Assembly (NCBI GenBank): GCA_021292165.1
Contig: CM037877.1
Span: 218,777,350-218,841,349, forward strand
Source of the DNA: Shinisaurus crocodilurus
Lineage: Eukaryota; Chordata; Lepidosauria; Squamata; Shinisauridae
Reading direction: 5' to 3'
DNA: 64,000 bases
Part shown: positions 32,257 to 43,800 of the stretch, piece after piece
Layout of the letters: every line of letters starts with the position of its first letter
How positions within the stretch are numbered: position 1 is the stretch's first letter
Translations under genes and position numbers: made by a program
The notes under the pieces: model-generated
The model's input: only the letters and a program-made list of their open reading frames with translations
Databases searched by the model: none
Told to the model about the DNA's origin: nothing

Positions 32257-34489
32257 ATGTCAACTAGAGGTTGCTGCAGGAAAGATCCTGTATGGATATG
32301 GTTTACAGAACTTCCTCCATCAGAGAAAAATAAGGGTGTAAGAGCAAAATGCAAAAGCTGTGGCAAGGAAATGCAAGGACTAGTAGCTCGCTTGAAGGAT
32401 CACATACAGAGGAGTGTCAAATGTACTACAGACTCAACAATACAGCAAGAGGAACCTGAACTGATGAATGAAGAGTAAGAAAATGAAGGTAGGCAAATCT
32501 AATTTACTTCTGCGAGTGCGAGCTGTAAAAAGTTATAATGTTTATTTTATAGAAGGTAAAAAACATGTGAAATTAATGTAAAGTTGAATCCCCCCCCGAA
32601 TTTTAATTTAATATATTACTTTAATACCTTAGCAATAATTGCCTGCAAGGAACCTAACATTAGTTTAAAAATTATTTACTGTAAAAAAAATACAATGTCA
32701 AACTCAAACAGCATTAACACTTTTAAATTGAATTGATGTGTAGTGTAATAGCAAAGCTAAAGGAAGTTACCGTAAATCATGAAAATTGTCAAACACTGTT
32801 GTAGAAACTATTGCACTACCTATTTTACTATAGCACCATTTTTTAAATTTAGATTTTGCTGATGTGGTTGATGTGGATCTAAATACAGCGGCCATAGAGG
32901 TAGAAGAGAGCCCTCACCCTCATTCAAACATTTCATCTAGGCCTAGCAGTTCAAGGAGTCTCATGTCTCCAACTCCATCACTGAATTCAGTTGCATCGCA
33001 ATCTAGTCGTTATGAAAGTTTGAAAAGGAGTGTAATTGCTTCTTCATCATCACGGGCAAAAAGACCTACTTTAGACCCCTATGTTATAAAGACAAGTAAG
33101 GACCAAAAAAATGCATTGGATATTCAAGTTGCTCACAATATATATGCAACGAATACTCCATTCAGAGCTGTGGAACATCCAGAGTACAAATTAGCAATAG
33201 AGATGTTAAGGCCAGGCTACAGCCCACCTAACAGAAATGACATTGGCAACAAATTACTGGCTGAAGTTTATGATAAACAACTGCAAGAGTCTGGGAAACA
33301 CCTAAAAAATAAGAGAGTCTGAGTCTGGATGGGTGGAGCAATGTTCACAATGAACCTGTAGCGTGTGCATAAGTAACAACTTCCGATCAAACCACTTATT
33401 TGACAGATACCGTAGACACATCTGGACACGCTCATACCAGTGAATACTTTACAGAGGTAGCCAGGAAGGCTATTCGTGATTGCAGGGGAAAATTCAATTG
33501 TCGTGTAGGTGGCCTAGTAACCGATAATACTGGTAACGTAAAAAAAAATAATGAGGAAAGAACTTGATAAAGAGGAGACCCTTACATATGGGTGTAGTGC
33601 CCATCTAATGCATCTATTGGCTAAAGATGTGGATATTCCTAATGTCAAGAACCATGTCGTTGCTATTGTAAAGTACTTTAGAAACAACCATTTCGCATCA
33701 GCTGCTTACCGGGCAACAGGAGCAAAAATACTGCTGATTCCACAAGATGTTCGCTGGAACACTGTCGCTGATTGTTTAGAAGCCTACATCAAAAACTGGC
33801 CCATCATCATGCAAATCTGTGAGGAAAATCCAGAGAAGATTGATGCAGACATCAAAAACAAGGTCTCTAACTTGGGAATTAAAAGAAATGCTGAAGATCT
33901 CCTTAAAAAGCTCAAACCTATTGCTGTGGCATCGGACAAATTACAGAGAGATTCATGTAGTATTGGTAGGGCAGTTGACATTTTGAAGCAACTTTCGGAA
34001 GATCTGACAGCTTGCGGAGTATTGACTGCAAATGATCAAAGCAATCTACACACCTGTTTCAAGCAAGCACTAACACCAGCTCACTATCTGGCTAACATTA
34101 TGATTCCATCTGTCATGGGCAAAAACTTAACAGAAGAGGAGTATGACTCGGGGATGGATTGGGCCAATGAAAACTATCCAAATATAGTTCCAGTCCTAAT
34201 AAAGTACAAAGCTAAAGCCAAGCCATTTTCTCAGTATATGTTCAGCAAAAACGTCATCAATTCAGTCCAGCCTCTGGAATGGTGGACTTCACAGCAGGAC
34301 AAACTGCATCAGGAGGTGATCGATGTCGCAGAACAGTTGCTGACTGCAACTGCCTCCACAGCAGATGTGGAAAGAGTGTTTTCACTCTTTTTGTTACAAT
34401 CAAAACTGCGAAATCGTTTAGGCTTAGACAAAGCTGCCAAATTAGTGTTTTTGTTTAAAGCCATGAATCAAAATCAAAAAGGAAAGTGA
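32257..34489 (+). pseudogene. hAT transposase gene with N-terminal BED finger and one intron, inactivated
   Basis: The first exon starts with ATG at 32257 and encodes a BED zinc finger (VRAKCKSCGKEM..LKDHIQRSVKC). A likely intron runs 32489-32852 (AAG|GTAGGC to TTTAAATTTAG). It joins the finger in phase with 32853-33322, but a TAA at 32476 lies just before the donor. After 33322 the catalytic-domain start SLDGWSNVHNEPV lies in a different frame, followed by SGHAHTSEYFTEVARKAIRD and LVTDNTGNVKK with more shifts. The frame 33551-34489 is open for 312 codons: YGCSAHLMHLLAKD (hAT C-x2-H motif), DVRWNTVADCL, and the dimerisation region TASTADVERVFS..LRNRLGLDKAAKLV. Compared with typical hAT proteins the serine pair usual before ERVFS is altered and a glycine is missing. 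Non-functional. Confidence 0.88.
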
Positions 34490-34852
34490 AGGAAAAATTA
34501 AGTGAAAGTGATTAACGTAAGTTAAGTTAAGTAACATGTAGTGTATGACAAATAATTACTGTTGAGGTCACTTTAAATATGCAAAAATGCAACAAGACTC
34601 TATTAAATAAAACCTGTTTTGATTAATGTTTTCTGTATACCGTAATTTGGTGTTCTTAACTATTAAGTGTAGGCTATTTGTACATGTGGTTGCCTGAAAC
34701 TTGTACATGTGGTTGCCTGAAATTAATTTTACTAAAAAAATTTGGGGGACATTGATTAAATAAAAAAAAATATCATTGATTTAAATTTAAAAAATTGATT
34801 TTTTCGATTTTTTTTGCAAAAAATTATGATTTTTGGCAACCCTGATTCTAAG

Positions 34853-35985
34853 TGTATCACTTTGGTGCCATGCTCTGGTTTGTGTATCTTGAGGTTGGTT
34901 CTGGAAAAAGAGAATTCCATAGGTCAATAATGCATTGTGTTAATTTCATCAGGTGTCCTTTCAGCATTACATGAAGTGTCTGTTTCCTGTTAGTACTGTA
35001 TATCAAATCACGAATGAATAGGAATATGCTTCAGTCTTAAAAATAAAATAAAAATTAAATACGGAATTTAATTCTTTTAATTTAAACTACACAGTCTTAA
35101 TGCCTTTTCCCCATACTTATTTGGAAGGTTCTTATAGCCTTGACCATTCTTGTTGCTCTTTTCTGTATTAGCGTCTCTAATTTGTATTATATGTAGAGCT
35201 GTCAACTGAATAATCATTTTTTTAGTTGATTAGTCATCTGACTTTTTAACAGATGGATTAACTACTCTTAAATGAATTTGCATATTGCAAGGCCTGATTT
35301 GAGGACATTGAGAGAGAGGAGTTTCAATACAAACTTATAATGTAATAGGAATCTGGAATATAGATTTATTTCCACTTAAAGCTTTAACCCCAGAGCTTAA
35401 AGTAAAATAAAAGAAAGATCCTTGAAAAACCATCAGTGTTGTGGAAGGTCAAGATCTTAAAAGACACATTGACCTTAATTTCAGCTGATCACTGTTAACT
35501 TTAACGCCCTTCCATTCATATTGCTGAAGGGAATAGCCATAGTACATCTCATCCTAAAATGCAAAGTAATTTGCTAGTTTTAGATGCAAATTGGAAGATA
35601 CCAAATACACCACAAGGAGAAGGAAGCAGTTGCGTCTGCAATATGGCCTGGACAGTGGTGTGCCCCACAATCTCAGTCCCACTGATAAATCAGGGAAGCA
35701 AATTTTATTACGTGATTAAAGCTTTCATGGATTTGTCTGCCAATTCACATCAAAGCTTCCAGTTCCAGTTGATGTTCTTTTGAGACTGGTGATTCTGTCA
35801 CTCCTGAAATAGCTTGAATTTTTTCTTTGCAGCCATATAGCTAGGTGCTGGGTTTAATAAGAAAAAGCTAAAAGTTGAGATTATTAATGCTGCCCTGGAT
35901 TACAACTTTTGTGATTATGGAGCAACCTCACAGATGCACTGAATGTGTGTACTACCACTTTTTATAATTTCATGGTTAGCTTGTT
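34853..35985. other. No recognised gene; one possible transposon end
   Basis: AT-rich. AGAGCTGTCAACTGAATAATCA at 35194 recalls a hAT-type terminus (AGGGCTGTCAATTAATTAATC), but no partner end was found. Confidence 0.35.
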
Positions 35986-35987
35986 TT

Positions 35988-36158
35988 CAGCCTCACAATA
36001 GCCCTTGAGATGATGGGCCCTACCTTGTCATTCCCATTGGGTGAATGGGGAACTGAGGCTCAGAGTGTGTGCTTTGCCCAAGGCTATATAATGAGTCCAC
36101 AACAAAGGTGGGATTTGAACACTGATCTAAGTCCAGCGTTTGGACCACATTGGCTCCA
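35988..36158 (-). mobile_element. MIR-like ancient SINE
   Basis: On the plus strand CCTCACAATAGCCCTTGAGATG, CATTGGGTGAATGGGGAACT, GAGGCTCAGAG, TTTGCCCAAGG and GGTGGGATTTGAAC follow the order of a reverse-complemented MIR: core, then the tRNA-like B box GTTCAAAT on the minus strand. Confidence 0.75.
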
Positions 36159-36400
36159 AACTCCTGAGAAATAAGTAACCAAAGAATGGGGAAATGGGTG
36201 GAGGAAATGTGACTGGTCCAGTGTTATCAGCAGAGCCAGGAATACAGTCCAGGTGTCCTGAATCATATGGCATCATGTAAACAATGTTGCATCTTAATTC
36301 CATGCATAAATGCTTAAGAGCTGATCACCAAACTTCTTGGCTCAGATCCCTTTTTGGTGCAGATCAGCTCATTGGATGATCAGAGACGGTGTCACAAACA

Positions 36401-36663
36401 TAGGGTGGCCATGTGTCCTACATTACAGAGGACAGTCCTCTCTTTTGAAGGGCTGTTCAGTTCTAAGTCCAGTTTAAAGATAAAGAACCGTAAGAAGGGA
36501 GAGAAAGAGGTTGTTCATCAGCAGTGAGCACCTGGAGAGCAGACTGAGCAGGCACACGGGTCACCTGTCAACAGTCTTCCCCACTATGGTGAGATTTATT
36601 GTATATCTGTCTAAATTACACTAATCTTTTCTAAATTTGCAAATTTTATGCAAATCAGTGTCC

Positions 36664-36702
<39 letters not shown>

Positions 36703-36726
36703 AGTGATACATATGAGGCCACCCTA
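36401..36726. mobile_element. Non-autonomous hAT-like element with internal (CA)n
   Basis: Terminal TAGGGTGGCC / GGCCACCCTA. A 36668-36702 (CA)n run lies near the right end. The block 36495-36650 (GAAGGGAGAG, AGCAGACTGAGCAGGCAC..GGTCACCTG, CTATGGTGAGA) recurs at 44200-44350. Confidence 0.55.
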
Positions 36727-38379
36727 GATACACATAGGAGGTGGAATTCCCAGTATGGTTTAACTTTGGCAAAATGGAAATGATTTTCTGTACTCATTCC
36801 TTAAAGCTCTTTGTAGTCAGCATGGTTGTTTTTTTGGTGGTGTTTAATTTTTGTTGAATGATCTGAGGAGCAATTGCATATTTCTGGAGATAGACAGCCT
36901 GTGTCATTCCAGATGATGCCATTAAAAAATGTGTTTGGCTGCTCATTTAAAGGTCAACCGGAATCGGACATGCTTCTAATTTTATTTATATATCCGGGAT
37001 TCACAAGGTCTGTGCTTTTACAATGCATATGTGGTCCTGCAAGATAGGATTTTTCATTAAAAAAAAAAAATGATCTGGAGAGAAAATAATAGCAAAACTG
37101 GAGTGAAAAGTGGTGCATACAGTGCAGGAAATTGTCCCGGGCTCTCAAAGGGTTTCCTGCTGCTCAGCATTAAGCACTGAGCAGTTTCACTCTGATTTGC
37201 CTTCTCAGATAAAAGTGATAGGAGGTTTATTCCAGCTCAGCAAAAAAGAAAAAGAAAGGGGGGGGCAGTTGCAGGGGGAAAATCCTATTATACTCATTAT
37301 ACATGCTCTCTAGAGCAGGTCCTTCTCTTTGCACAGAGGCATGATACGAAATGAAAGCCCTGTGCATATCACTGGAGCTTTGTTGGCAGCATTAGCTGAC
37401 ACTACTGAGATAGCCCCAAACCCACCTTAATCTCTATATTTCCATTATCGTATATGCCCCAAAGCATAGCCATGAAAGTTCTTGTCCTGTCACTGGCCAT
37501 TGCCAGGGTGCATGGAGAAATTTAGTGAATCCAAATATGCAGGACCGCTTCTTTATGCATTTTTTGCGGACAAGGTGGTGGGTAAACCTTTTTTTAAAAA
37601 ACATGCTCCTAAAAATGTAAAGTGTGAATGCAACAAAGACTTATTTGGAAACATGTAGATCAGATTGTATTTGTGTGTGACAGGGAGCCACAGTAAACCC
37701 CAAATAAGTGACAAACATGGGTTTGTGATTAAGGAATAAAGCAAAGCTCTTCAGTTTGAAAGGCAGGAAATTCTGATGTGCCCCCTCCATTCCACATATC
37801 ACTTGACTCTTACTTCAACCCTGGTGATGTGACAACATACTCCCTTGTACGTGAGAACAGCAGGGAAGACTGGGAGTTCAACAAAGCAGGCTAATTTAGG
37901 GGATTCAGGGTGAACAATGAGGGGCTTCTGCCACCCCTAGCATATGCTGCCCGAGGTGTAATGGTAGGACTGACTGTGGGTACCTTCTACCCATGTAACA
38001 AGGATGGTACGAATGTTCTGATGAAATTGTGATGGTGGCAGTTAGTGTCATTCTGGATAAATTGGCACATTAGAATTGGCTCTGTGACAAGGGGATTTAT
38101 TTATTTATTTATTTGCTATAGTCAGTAGTGTATGCAAACAACAAAACAGCAACTGCAGAGTGTTTTTTTTTTAAATATAAATGGAGACTGATGTATAAGA
38201 AGCCTTTAAAAAGTTGACCCCCTTAGTTGGTTCATGTAGGGATGGGATGGAGTTCTGCCCCAGCAGGAATTTGTTTGGAACAATGGCTTCCGTTTGGAAC
38301 AGAGGCATTTTGGGAGAGGGCCTAGCACCTACTGCTTTATGGCAGATTCCAGGCTTTTTCTGAAAGTACAGTGGGATGT
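36727..38379. other. No recognised gene or bounded repeat
   Basis: Includes poly-A at 37057-37070 and an (ATTT)n run at 38096-38114. ORFs are short and motif-free. Confidence 0.4.
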
Positions 38380-38897
38380 GGGAAGAATCCAATGGGGCGC
38401 ATATGCCACCACAAATTCCTTTCCATCCCGCTGATTCCCTTGTGCAAGTGGTGGGTCCTGCTGATTCCATTGCGCAAGTGGGATCCACTGCTTACGCAAG
38501 GGAGATTTAGTGCTGGAGGAAGCCCTGAAACGCTAAGTCTAGTATTTCATTGAAATTGTTTTTTGCTATTTAAATTGTTTTAAATTTTGTATATTGAAAT
38601 TTTATGCTGTATTTTATCTGTGGTTTGTGATTTTGTGAATTGTGAACTGCCCAGAGAGATGATGATGATGATGATGATGATGATGATATTAGTTTCCAGA
38701 AGGAGGCAGGTGGGGAGAGCTCCCTTATCCAAGTTCTGCTTACCTACCTCCTTCCAGAAAGGAGCATTTACACTTGTTTTGGGTTGCCCCAGAAGCACTA
38801 AATCTCCCTTGCATGACTGGTGGGCACCGCATGCAGAAGGGAATCTGTGGGGTGCAAGAGAATTGGTGGGGTGTAAGCGCTCCATTGGATATTGCCC
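38380..38897. mobile_element. Palindromic miniature element, copy A, split by an L2-type 3' end
   Basis: Left half (GGGAAGAATCCAATGGGGCGC..CTTGTGCAAGTGGTGGGTCC..GAAGCCCTGAAACGCT) and right half (AGTTTCCAGAAGGAGGCAGG..GGGTTGCCCCAGAAGCACTAAATCTCC..TCCATTGGATATTGCCC) are the two arms of the family seen whole at 39109-39486. The insert occupies 38541-38687. Confidence 0.7.
38541..38687 (+). mobile_element. L2-type 3' end with (GAT)n tail
   Basis: T-rich UTR, TTGTGAACTGCCCAGAGAG and an uninterrupted (GAT)n tail, inserted between the two arms of the palindromic element. Confidence 0.75.
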
Positions 38898-39108
38898 AGT
38901 TTAACGCTACCTATCCCCAGCCATGTTACATTTGCCTGCCATGTCTAGAGGCTTTTGGCATGTCGAGAGGGCTTTGATATTGCCACCTGTTTGATGTATC
39001 AGAGAATTCAGAAAGACCAATAGGCGGCCTTGTGCAGGCAGCAGAAATGGCAACATGAGGCACAATCCAATGTGCATTTATTTGGAAATAAATCCCACTG
39101 TGTTCAAT

Positions 39109-39486
39109 GGGCAGAATCCAATGGGGCACTTCCGCCCCTGCCGATTCTCTTCTTTCCCACCAATTCCATTGCGCAAGTGGCCCCCACCACTTGCACAATG
39201 GCAATTTAGCACTTTTGGGGCAACCCAAAATGAGTGGAAACGCTCGTTTCTGGAAGGCGGCAGGTTGGCGGAGCTCACATAAGGGAGTTCCACCAATCTG
39301 CCTCTTTCCAGAAATGAGCATTTCTGCTCATTTCAGGGCTTCCCCAAGGAAGTGCTAGATCTCCCTTGTGTAATCGGTGGGTCCCACTTGCACAACAGAA
39401 TTGGAGGGAACCCTCTGCTTGCGGAAGGGAATCAGTGAGGCAGAAAGGAATTGGCAGGGGTGTCAGTGCTCCGTTGGATTCTGCCC
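39109..39486. mobile_element. Palindromic miniature element, copy B (PIF/Harbinger-like?)
   Basis: The arms are long reverse complements: GGGCAGAATCCAATGGGGCAC on the left answers GTGCTCCGTTGGATTCTGCCC on the right, and the similarity continues for about 185 bp each side (for example CGTTTCTGGAAGGCGGCAGG against GCCTCTTTCCAGAAATGAGC). A 3-bp AAT flanks both ends (39106-39108, 39487-39489), suggesting a 3-bp target duplication. Confidence 0.75.
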
Positions 39487-39520
39487 AATGTGGCCTACTC
39501 CCAGATAAGTGTGTAGAGAG

Positions 39521-39635
39521 CAGTGTTCTCCAACCTTGGGTCCCCAGATGTTTTTGGCCTACAACTCCCAGATGCTGGGGCATGCTGGGAGTTGTAGGCC
39601 AAAAACATCTGGGGACCCAAGGTTGGAGAACACTG
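39521..39635. mobile_element. Near-perfect palindromic hAT-type miniature element
   Basis: CAGTGTTCTCCAACCTTGGG to CCCAAGGTTGGAGAACACTG, with arms of about 52 bp nearly identical in reverse complement. GTGTAGAG occurs at 39511-39518 and 39636-39643, offset by two bases on the left, consistent with an 8-bp duplication. Confidence 0.85.
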
Positions 39636-39651
39636 GTGTAGAGGATTGTAG

Positions 39652-40066
39652 CCTTTGTCTGGCAACAAAACAATAGCATTTAAGAATGGGCGTGCTTCAG
39701 AGACGTTCCCAGACATAGGGCCCTGTTTCTTGGGCATTTATGGCTAAAGACAGCTTTATGCTGGCTGAAGGACTGCTGTCAAAAAATAATCCCTCACACC
39801 CCTCGTCTTTTTCTGCCCAACAAGGTCTCCATAGAAGGAAAGTGTTTACATGGGAGGCAAAGTCCTTCTGGGGAATTTATGGTAGGTCTTTATGTAGATC
39901 TGATTCATACTTCTGCCCTCTTTGGGCATGGTTCCAAACCATGTGGAAATAATACGTGAAGGAGGCACAGGAATATGGATGCTGGCCCTGCCTCTAATGT
40001 CCCAGGCACGCTGGACCTACCCACTCTACCCCTGACCTTTATATGTTGAGCGCAAAGGTTTGAAGC
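39652..40066. other. No recognised feature
   Basis: Plain sequence between miniature elements. Confidence 0.4.
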
Positions 40067-40074
40067 CTCTATGG

Positions 40075-40214
40075 CGGGGCTCTCCAACCTTGGCTCCCCA
40101 GAGGTTGCTGGCCTACAGCTCCCGGCATACCCAGCCAGCATGGCTAATGGCAAGGGATTCTGGGAGCTGTAGTCCAGCAACACCATTCTGGGGACCCCAG
40201 GTTGGAGAGCCCTG
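40075..40214. mobile_element. Palindromic hAT-type miniature element
   Basis: CGGGGCTCTCCAACCTTGGC to CCCAGGTTGGAGAGCCCTG with flanks CTCTATGG (40067-40074) and CTCTACAG (40215-40222), 6 of 8 matching. Same family as 39521 and 61300. Confidence 0.8.
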
Positions 40215-40222
40215 CTCTACAG

Positions 40223-40692
40223 CTTAGAACAAGACTACCTGAAAGACCTCATTCTCCCATATGAGCCTGCCTGGGTTTTAAGTTCCTCTGGGGAGACCCT
40301 TCTGCCACCATTAGAGGCATGTTTGCCTCCAGTGTAGTACTTGGAGGTACTGCTACAACTGGAGATATATTTGGGGAGGACATGGGTGCCTTCTTGGTGG
40401 CTGCTTTCCCAGTCTATGGAACTCCCTGCTGAGGGAGGCTAGGTTGGTCTCCTTTCTGTGGTCCTTCCACTAGCAGGCAAGAATGTTTTTATTCAAGGAG
40501 GCCTGTGTGATATAAGCTGGTCTGTTGCAAAAGAGTATTTTAATTGTTTGGTGCTGTTTATTTCTTTTATTGTTTTTTGTTATATTTTTCATTGATTTTT
40601 ATGTTGTGTTTCAGTTTTATTTTTTAAATTTGGATTTTATTGTTAGCTACCTTGTGCTATTTTTGGTGGACAGGTGGAATATAAATTAGACC
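40223..40692 (+). mobile_element. L2-like LINE 3' fragment
   Basis: TACCTGAAAGACCTCATTCTCCCATATGAGCCTGCC corresponds to the YLKDRLLPY region of ORF2. It is followed by a decayed C-terminus (CTATGGAACTCCCTGCTGAGGGAGGC), a T-rich UTR, TTAGCTACCTTGTGCTATTTTTGG and an A-run tail. No open frame left. Confidence 0.65.
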
Positions 40693-40714
40693 AAAAAAAA
40701 AAAAAAAAAGGTGA

Positions 40715-40843
40715 AGGGAGATGCTGTGTGCATTCAGCTGAATGCACTTAGAAGCCTTCCTGTGAGCCTTAACCCTGGTAATACAGGGGTTCCCGATTGT
40801 GGGAAGGCTTCTACGCACATTCAGCTGAACACACCATCTCCCT
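40715..40843. repeat. Palindromic element (about 130 bp)
   Basis: AGGGAGATGCTGTGTGCATTC..TTAGAAGCCTTCC (40715-40760) is mirrored by GGAAGGCTTCTACGCACATTC..CATCTCCCT (40802-40843). Family not recognised. Confidence 0.65.
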
Positions 40844-40853
40844 AGAGAACTTC

Positions 40854-42513
40854 ATGCTGATTCCGTGAAGATCGGGAGTTGAGCTGGCAGATATTTGGAT
40901 GTTGGGGGTGAGGCTTGGACATGCATTCCCACACCCTGTTCACACATTATTTCCACATGGTTTGGAGTAACACCTCAACAGGGCTCTTGTGAATCCATCT
41001 GAATTGTGTTTATTGAACACTGACAATGTCATAATTTGTTGTTGTTAGGCTGATTACACCTTTCAGTTTCCATTGTTAGGGATATATGGGTTTTGTTAAA
41101 TCTGTTTTCCCTGTGTTTCATCGATTGTCAGGCATCTTTTGTTTCGTCATCCGCTCTTTGATGGAATCAGAATTTATTTTTTTTAACCAGAATTTCATTC
41201 TACTTGCGCTGAATACACACTTGCACAAAATCTGCATTAGCTAATGCACATTAGTGCATTTGCAGTAGTGCACAAATTAGCATTAATGCCAATTAGCACA
41301 AATCCCGCCCCCAAGTGAAAAAAAACTGTCTGCAGGTCCACAGAATCTGCATGACTTAGGAAAAAGCCAGCCCGTTGCGGAATCCGCTGCTCAGATTCAT
41401 AGAGGTCCGAACCCATTTGAATCCATTGAGGATTTCTCCAACATCCCTACTTTAATTTACTTTTTTTTCCCAATCAGTGTATTGAAAACAGTACAGCACT
41501 TGGCTTATTTTAACCATTGAAAACAAAAACAAGGTACATGAATGACAAATCTAGTAGCTCACATAAGGAGGAGAGAAAAACCAATTCCACCAATTTAAAA
41601 AGTAAACACTTCTGTGATTGTTATTGGATCCATCTATTTCATAAACAATAACTGAGGAGCTAGTTTCTAAATTTCTTTTTAAATTATCGTTATGTCGGGT
41701 AACATTTTCTCTTTCATTTTGAGTTAAACTGCTGTTCCTATGCTGATTAGGTATACTTTTTGTAATGTTCCTTGCTGAACTGTAATAAATAGTTTATTAA
41801 TGATAATGTTTGGATGGGGTGAAATAAAAGTAAAAAGCTGGCCATAATTATATGGATCCATTGTGTTATATCTGCAGGAATTGGAGTAGATATGGTTTTT
41901 TGAGCTGGCAAAAAAAAATTAGTACGCTGGCGATGCATAGTCTCTTCAGGAGCAAATTTTGCTGACTGCCTGCTTAGTTTTCCTTCCCTGGAAAAAGGCC
42001 TCTGTTCGATTGTCATGCCAGGTGCCTAATTTGCTCATGCCACGACTGACCCAGTTTTCCCCCTTTCTGATGGAGCTTGGGGCTCATTTGGATTTTCATG
42101 GCTCCTTGCCTGGAGATCTGGAGCTCGTTAGCAAGTGGGAAAATGCAATTAGCCACAGAAAAACAAACTGGCAGCAGGATAAATAGTGGACCCTGATGGC
42201 ACCCACTCCCACATTGGGGATTCAGAGCCGTTTCATACCTCTTCTTTATGGCCTAATCTCCTCACTGTGTCACCTGTTTATGCTGCCTATCGATTCTGTG
42301 CTCTGTGCAGCCTGTTCTCCGATTGTTATTACAGTTACAAATGAAGCATTGGTCTGTGTATCTTTCAGAGAAGGTAGCACGGCACAAGCCCAATTTTCTG
42401 TAGGAAGAGATGTTGGAAAGCTTGCAGTGATGAAGGATCGTCTAAAGAAAACTCCATAAGTGTTTCACTTTCTAAGAAATTCCTTCCCCCATTTCAATCT
42501 TAGCTGAGACATA
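40854..42513. other. Unassigned, with a short self-complementary AT-rich patch
   Basis: 41237-41305 contains repeated TTAGCTAATGCACATTAGTGC-like words on both strands. The rest is unremarkable, with no coding motif. Confidence 0.35.
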
Positions 42514-42521
42514 AAATAACA

Positions 42522-42687
42522 CAGGACCGGTGCAAGGCAGTTTGGTGCCCTAGGCAAGATCAGATATTTAGCGCCCCCCCCTTCCCACTTGAGCGCTGTA
42601 TTTTTTCCCCCAAGGCGTTTCTGGCGCCCCCTTTAGCCCTGCGCCCTAGGCAGCTGCCTAGTTGGCCTAATGGTAGCACCGGCCCTG
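42522..42687. mobile_element. hAT miniature element with perfect 8-bp target duplication
   Basis: CAGGACCGGTGC..GCACCGGCCCTG terminal repeats, 166 bp, flanked by identical AAATAACA at 42514-42521 and 42688-42695. Confidence 0.92.
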
Positions 42688-42996
42688 AAATAACATATGC
42701 TATCTGTGTTATCTGTGATATCTATTTATTACTTCTTAATTTAACTTTAAGAGATGGTCCCTGCTATAATCCAGAATCCCTTCCCCTTGAAGTGCAAATA
42801 GTGTTCGTGTGATTGAGATGTATATTTTTATGTGTGCATGACTCGCACTGGGGCACCTACTGGATAGTCTCTGTGACGTCACTGATGATGGACATAATTA
42901 CCCCCCCCCCTGCAGTTTTGGAATGGCTTTTAAAGGACTTTAAAAAGAACAATGAAGAGAGAGGGCCAATTGCATTAACACATGACTGCTCATATA

Positions 42997-43348
42997 CAGG
43001 CAGTCCCCGGGTTACGAACGTCCAACTTATGGACAACTCGTACTTACGAACAGACTGTTGAGCCTCTGGTGAGCGCCAGCTGAGGCACTCACCAGACTTC
43101 CTGGTTCCCTGGCTCTATGTCGTTTACATAGAGTATAGCATAGTATACGTAAAAACAGCCGCAATTTGCGTAAATGCCGTTTTTAATGTATTCTACACTA
43201 TACTCTACGCAAACGGTGTATCTCACGCCGTTTTCTACGTAGATGATGTAGAGCCAGGGAACCATATGTACCTGTTCTGACTTAGGTACAAATTCAACTT
43301 AAAGACAGACTTACAAACGGATCTCATTCATAACCCGGGGACTGCCTG
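42997..43348. mobile_element. Tigger-like palindromic DNA transposon with TA duplication
   Basis: CAGGCAGTCCCCGGGTTACGAACG..TCATAACCCGGGGACTGCCTG with TA on both sides (42995-42996, 43349-43350). The interior is also self-complementary: TTCCCTGGCTCTA..TACGTA against TACGTAGA..TAGAGCCAGGGAA. 352 bp, no coding. Confidence 0.9.
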
Positions 43349-43689
43349 TAGACCTTACAAAAGGAAAGAAAAAAAAATGCATTGCCTTTATTCTTTTATC
43401 TATCTGCAGCTGTGCTCATCCATTTCAAGAACCATTGTGAGTTCCTTTTTCTCTGAAGGGCATGTGTTTCCTTCTCCCCAAGCACTATATTTCCCTTGAT
43501 GTTGTTGTTTAGTTTAATGAAATGAAGAAGGTCAGATGGGAAAATATTGGTATCATCCTGAGATTCAAATGGTATCTAATCTTTCTGGTGTGACACACTG
43601 AGAAATTGTAGAAATTGCTATAAAACTGCGGATTGTAAACAAGAGCTATTGATCTTGCTGCCTTTTAAAAATTGAGTTGTAACTATGAG

Positions 43690-43800
43690 TTGGATCCAGA
43701 CCTAGTCATGCTTAGAGTAGACCCATTAAAATCAATGGGATTTAAGGTATTAAGTCCCATTGAATGGGTCTACTCTAAGCATGACTAAGTCTGGATTCAA
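43690..43800. mobile_element. Palindromic miniature element (Harbinger-like family)
   Basis: TTGGATCCAGACCTAGTCATGCTTAGAGTAGACCCATT.. is mirrored by ..AATGGGTCTACTCTAAGCATGACTAAGTCTGGATTCAA. A half-decayed relative lies at 49926-50012. Confidence 0.8.

Larger units (their letters stand above)
28295..34844 (+). mobile_element. Autonomous-type hAT transposon with perfect 8-bp target duplication
   Basis: Ends are CAGGGTTGC (28295) and GCAACCCTG (ending 34844), flanked by identical ATTCTAAG at 28287-28294 and 34845-34852. Without the L2 insertion and its extra target copy the element is about 2.9 kb and holds a BED-finger/hAT transposase gene. The interior near both ends is made of AAATCATTGATT-like repeats. 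Confidence 0.9.
39058..39651. mobile_element. Host miniature element carrying two nested insertions
   Basis: GCACAATCCAATGTGCATTTATTTGGAAATAAATCCCACTGTGTTCAATG resumes at 39490 with TGGCCTACTCCCAGATAA and at 39636 with GTGTAGAGGATTGTAGCC. Joined, the pieces form the palindromic Harbinger-like element whose ends read GCAATCC..GGATTGC. The inserts are 39109-39486 and about 39519-39635. Confidence 0.65.
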
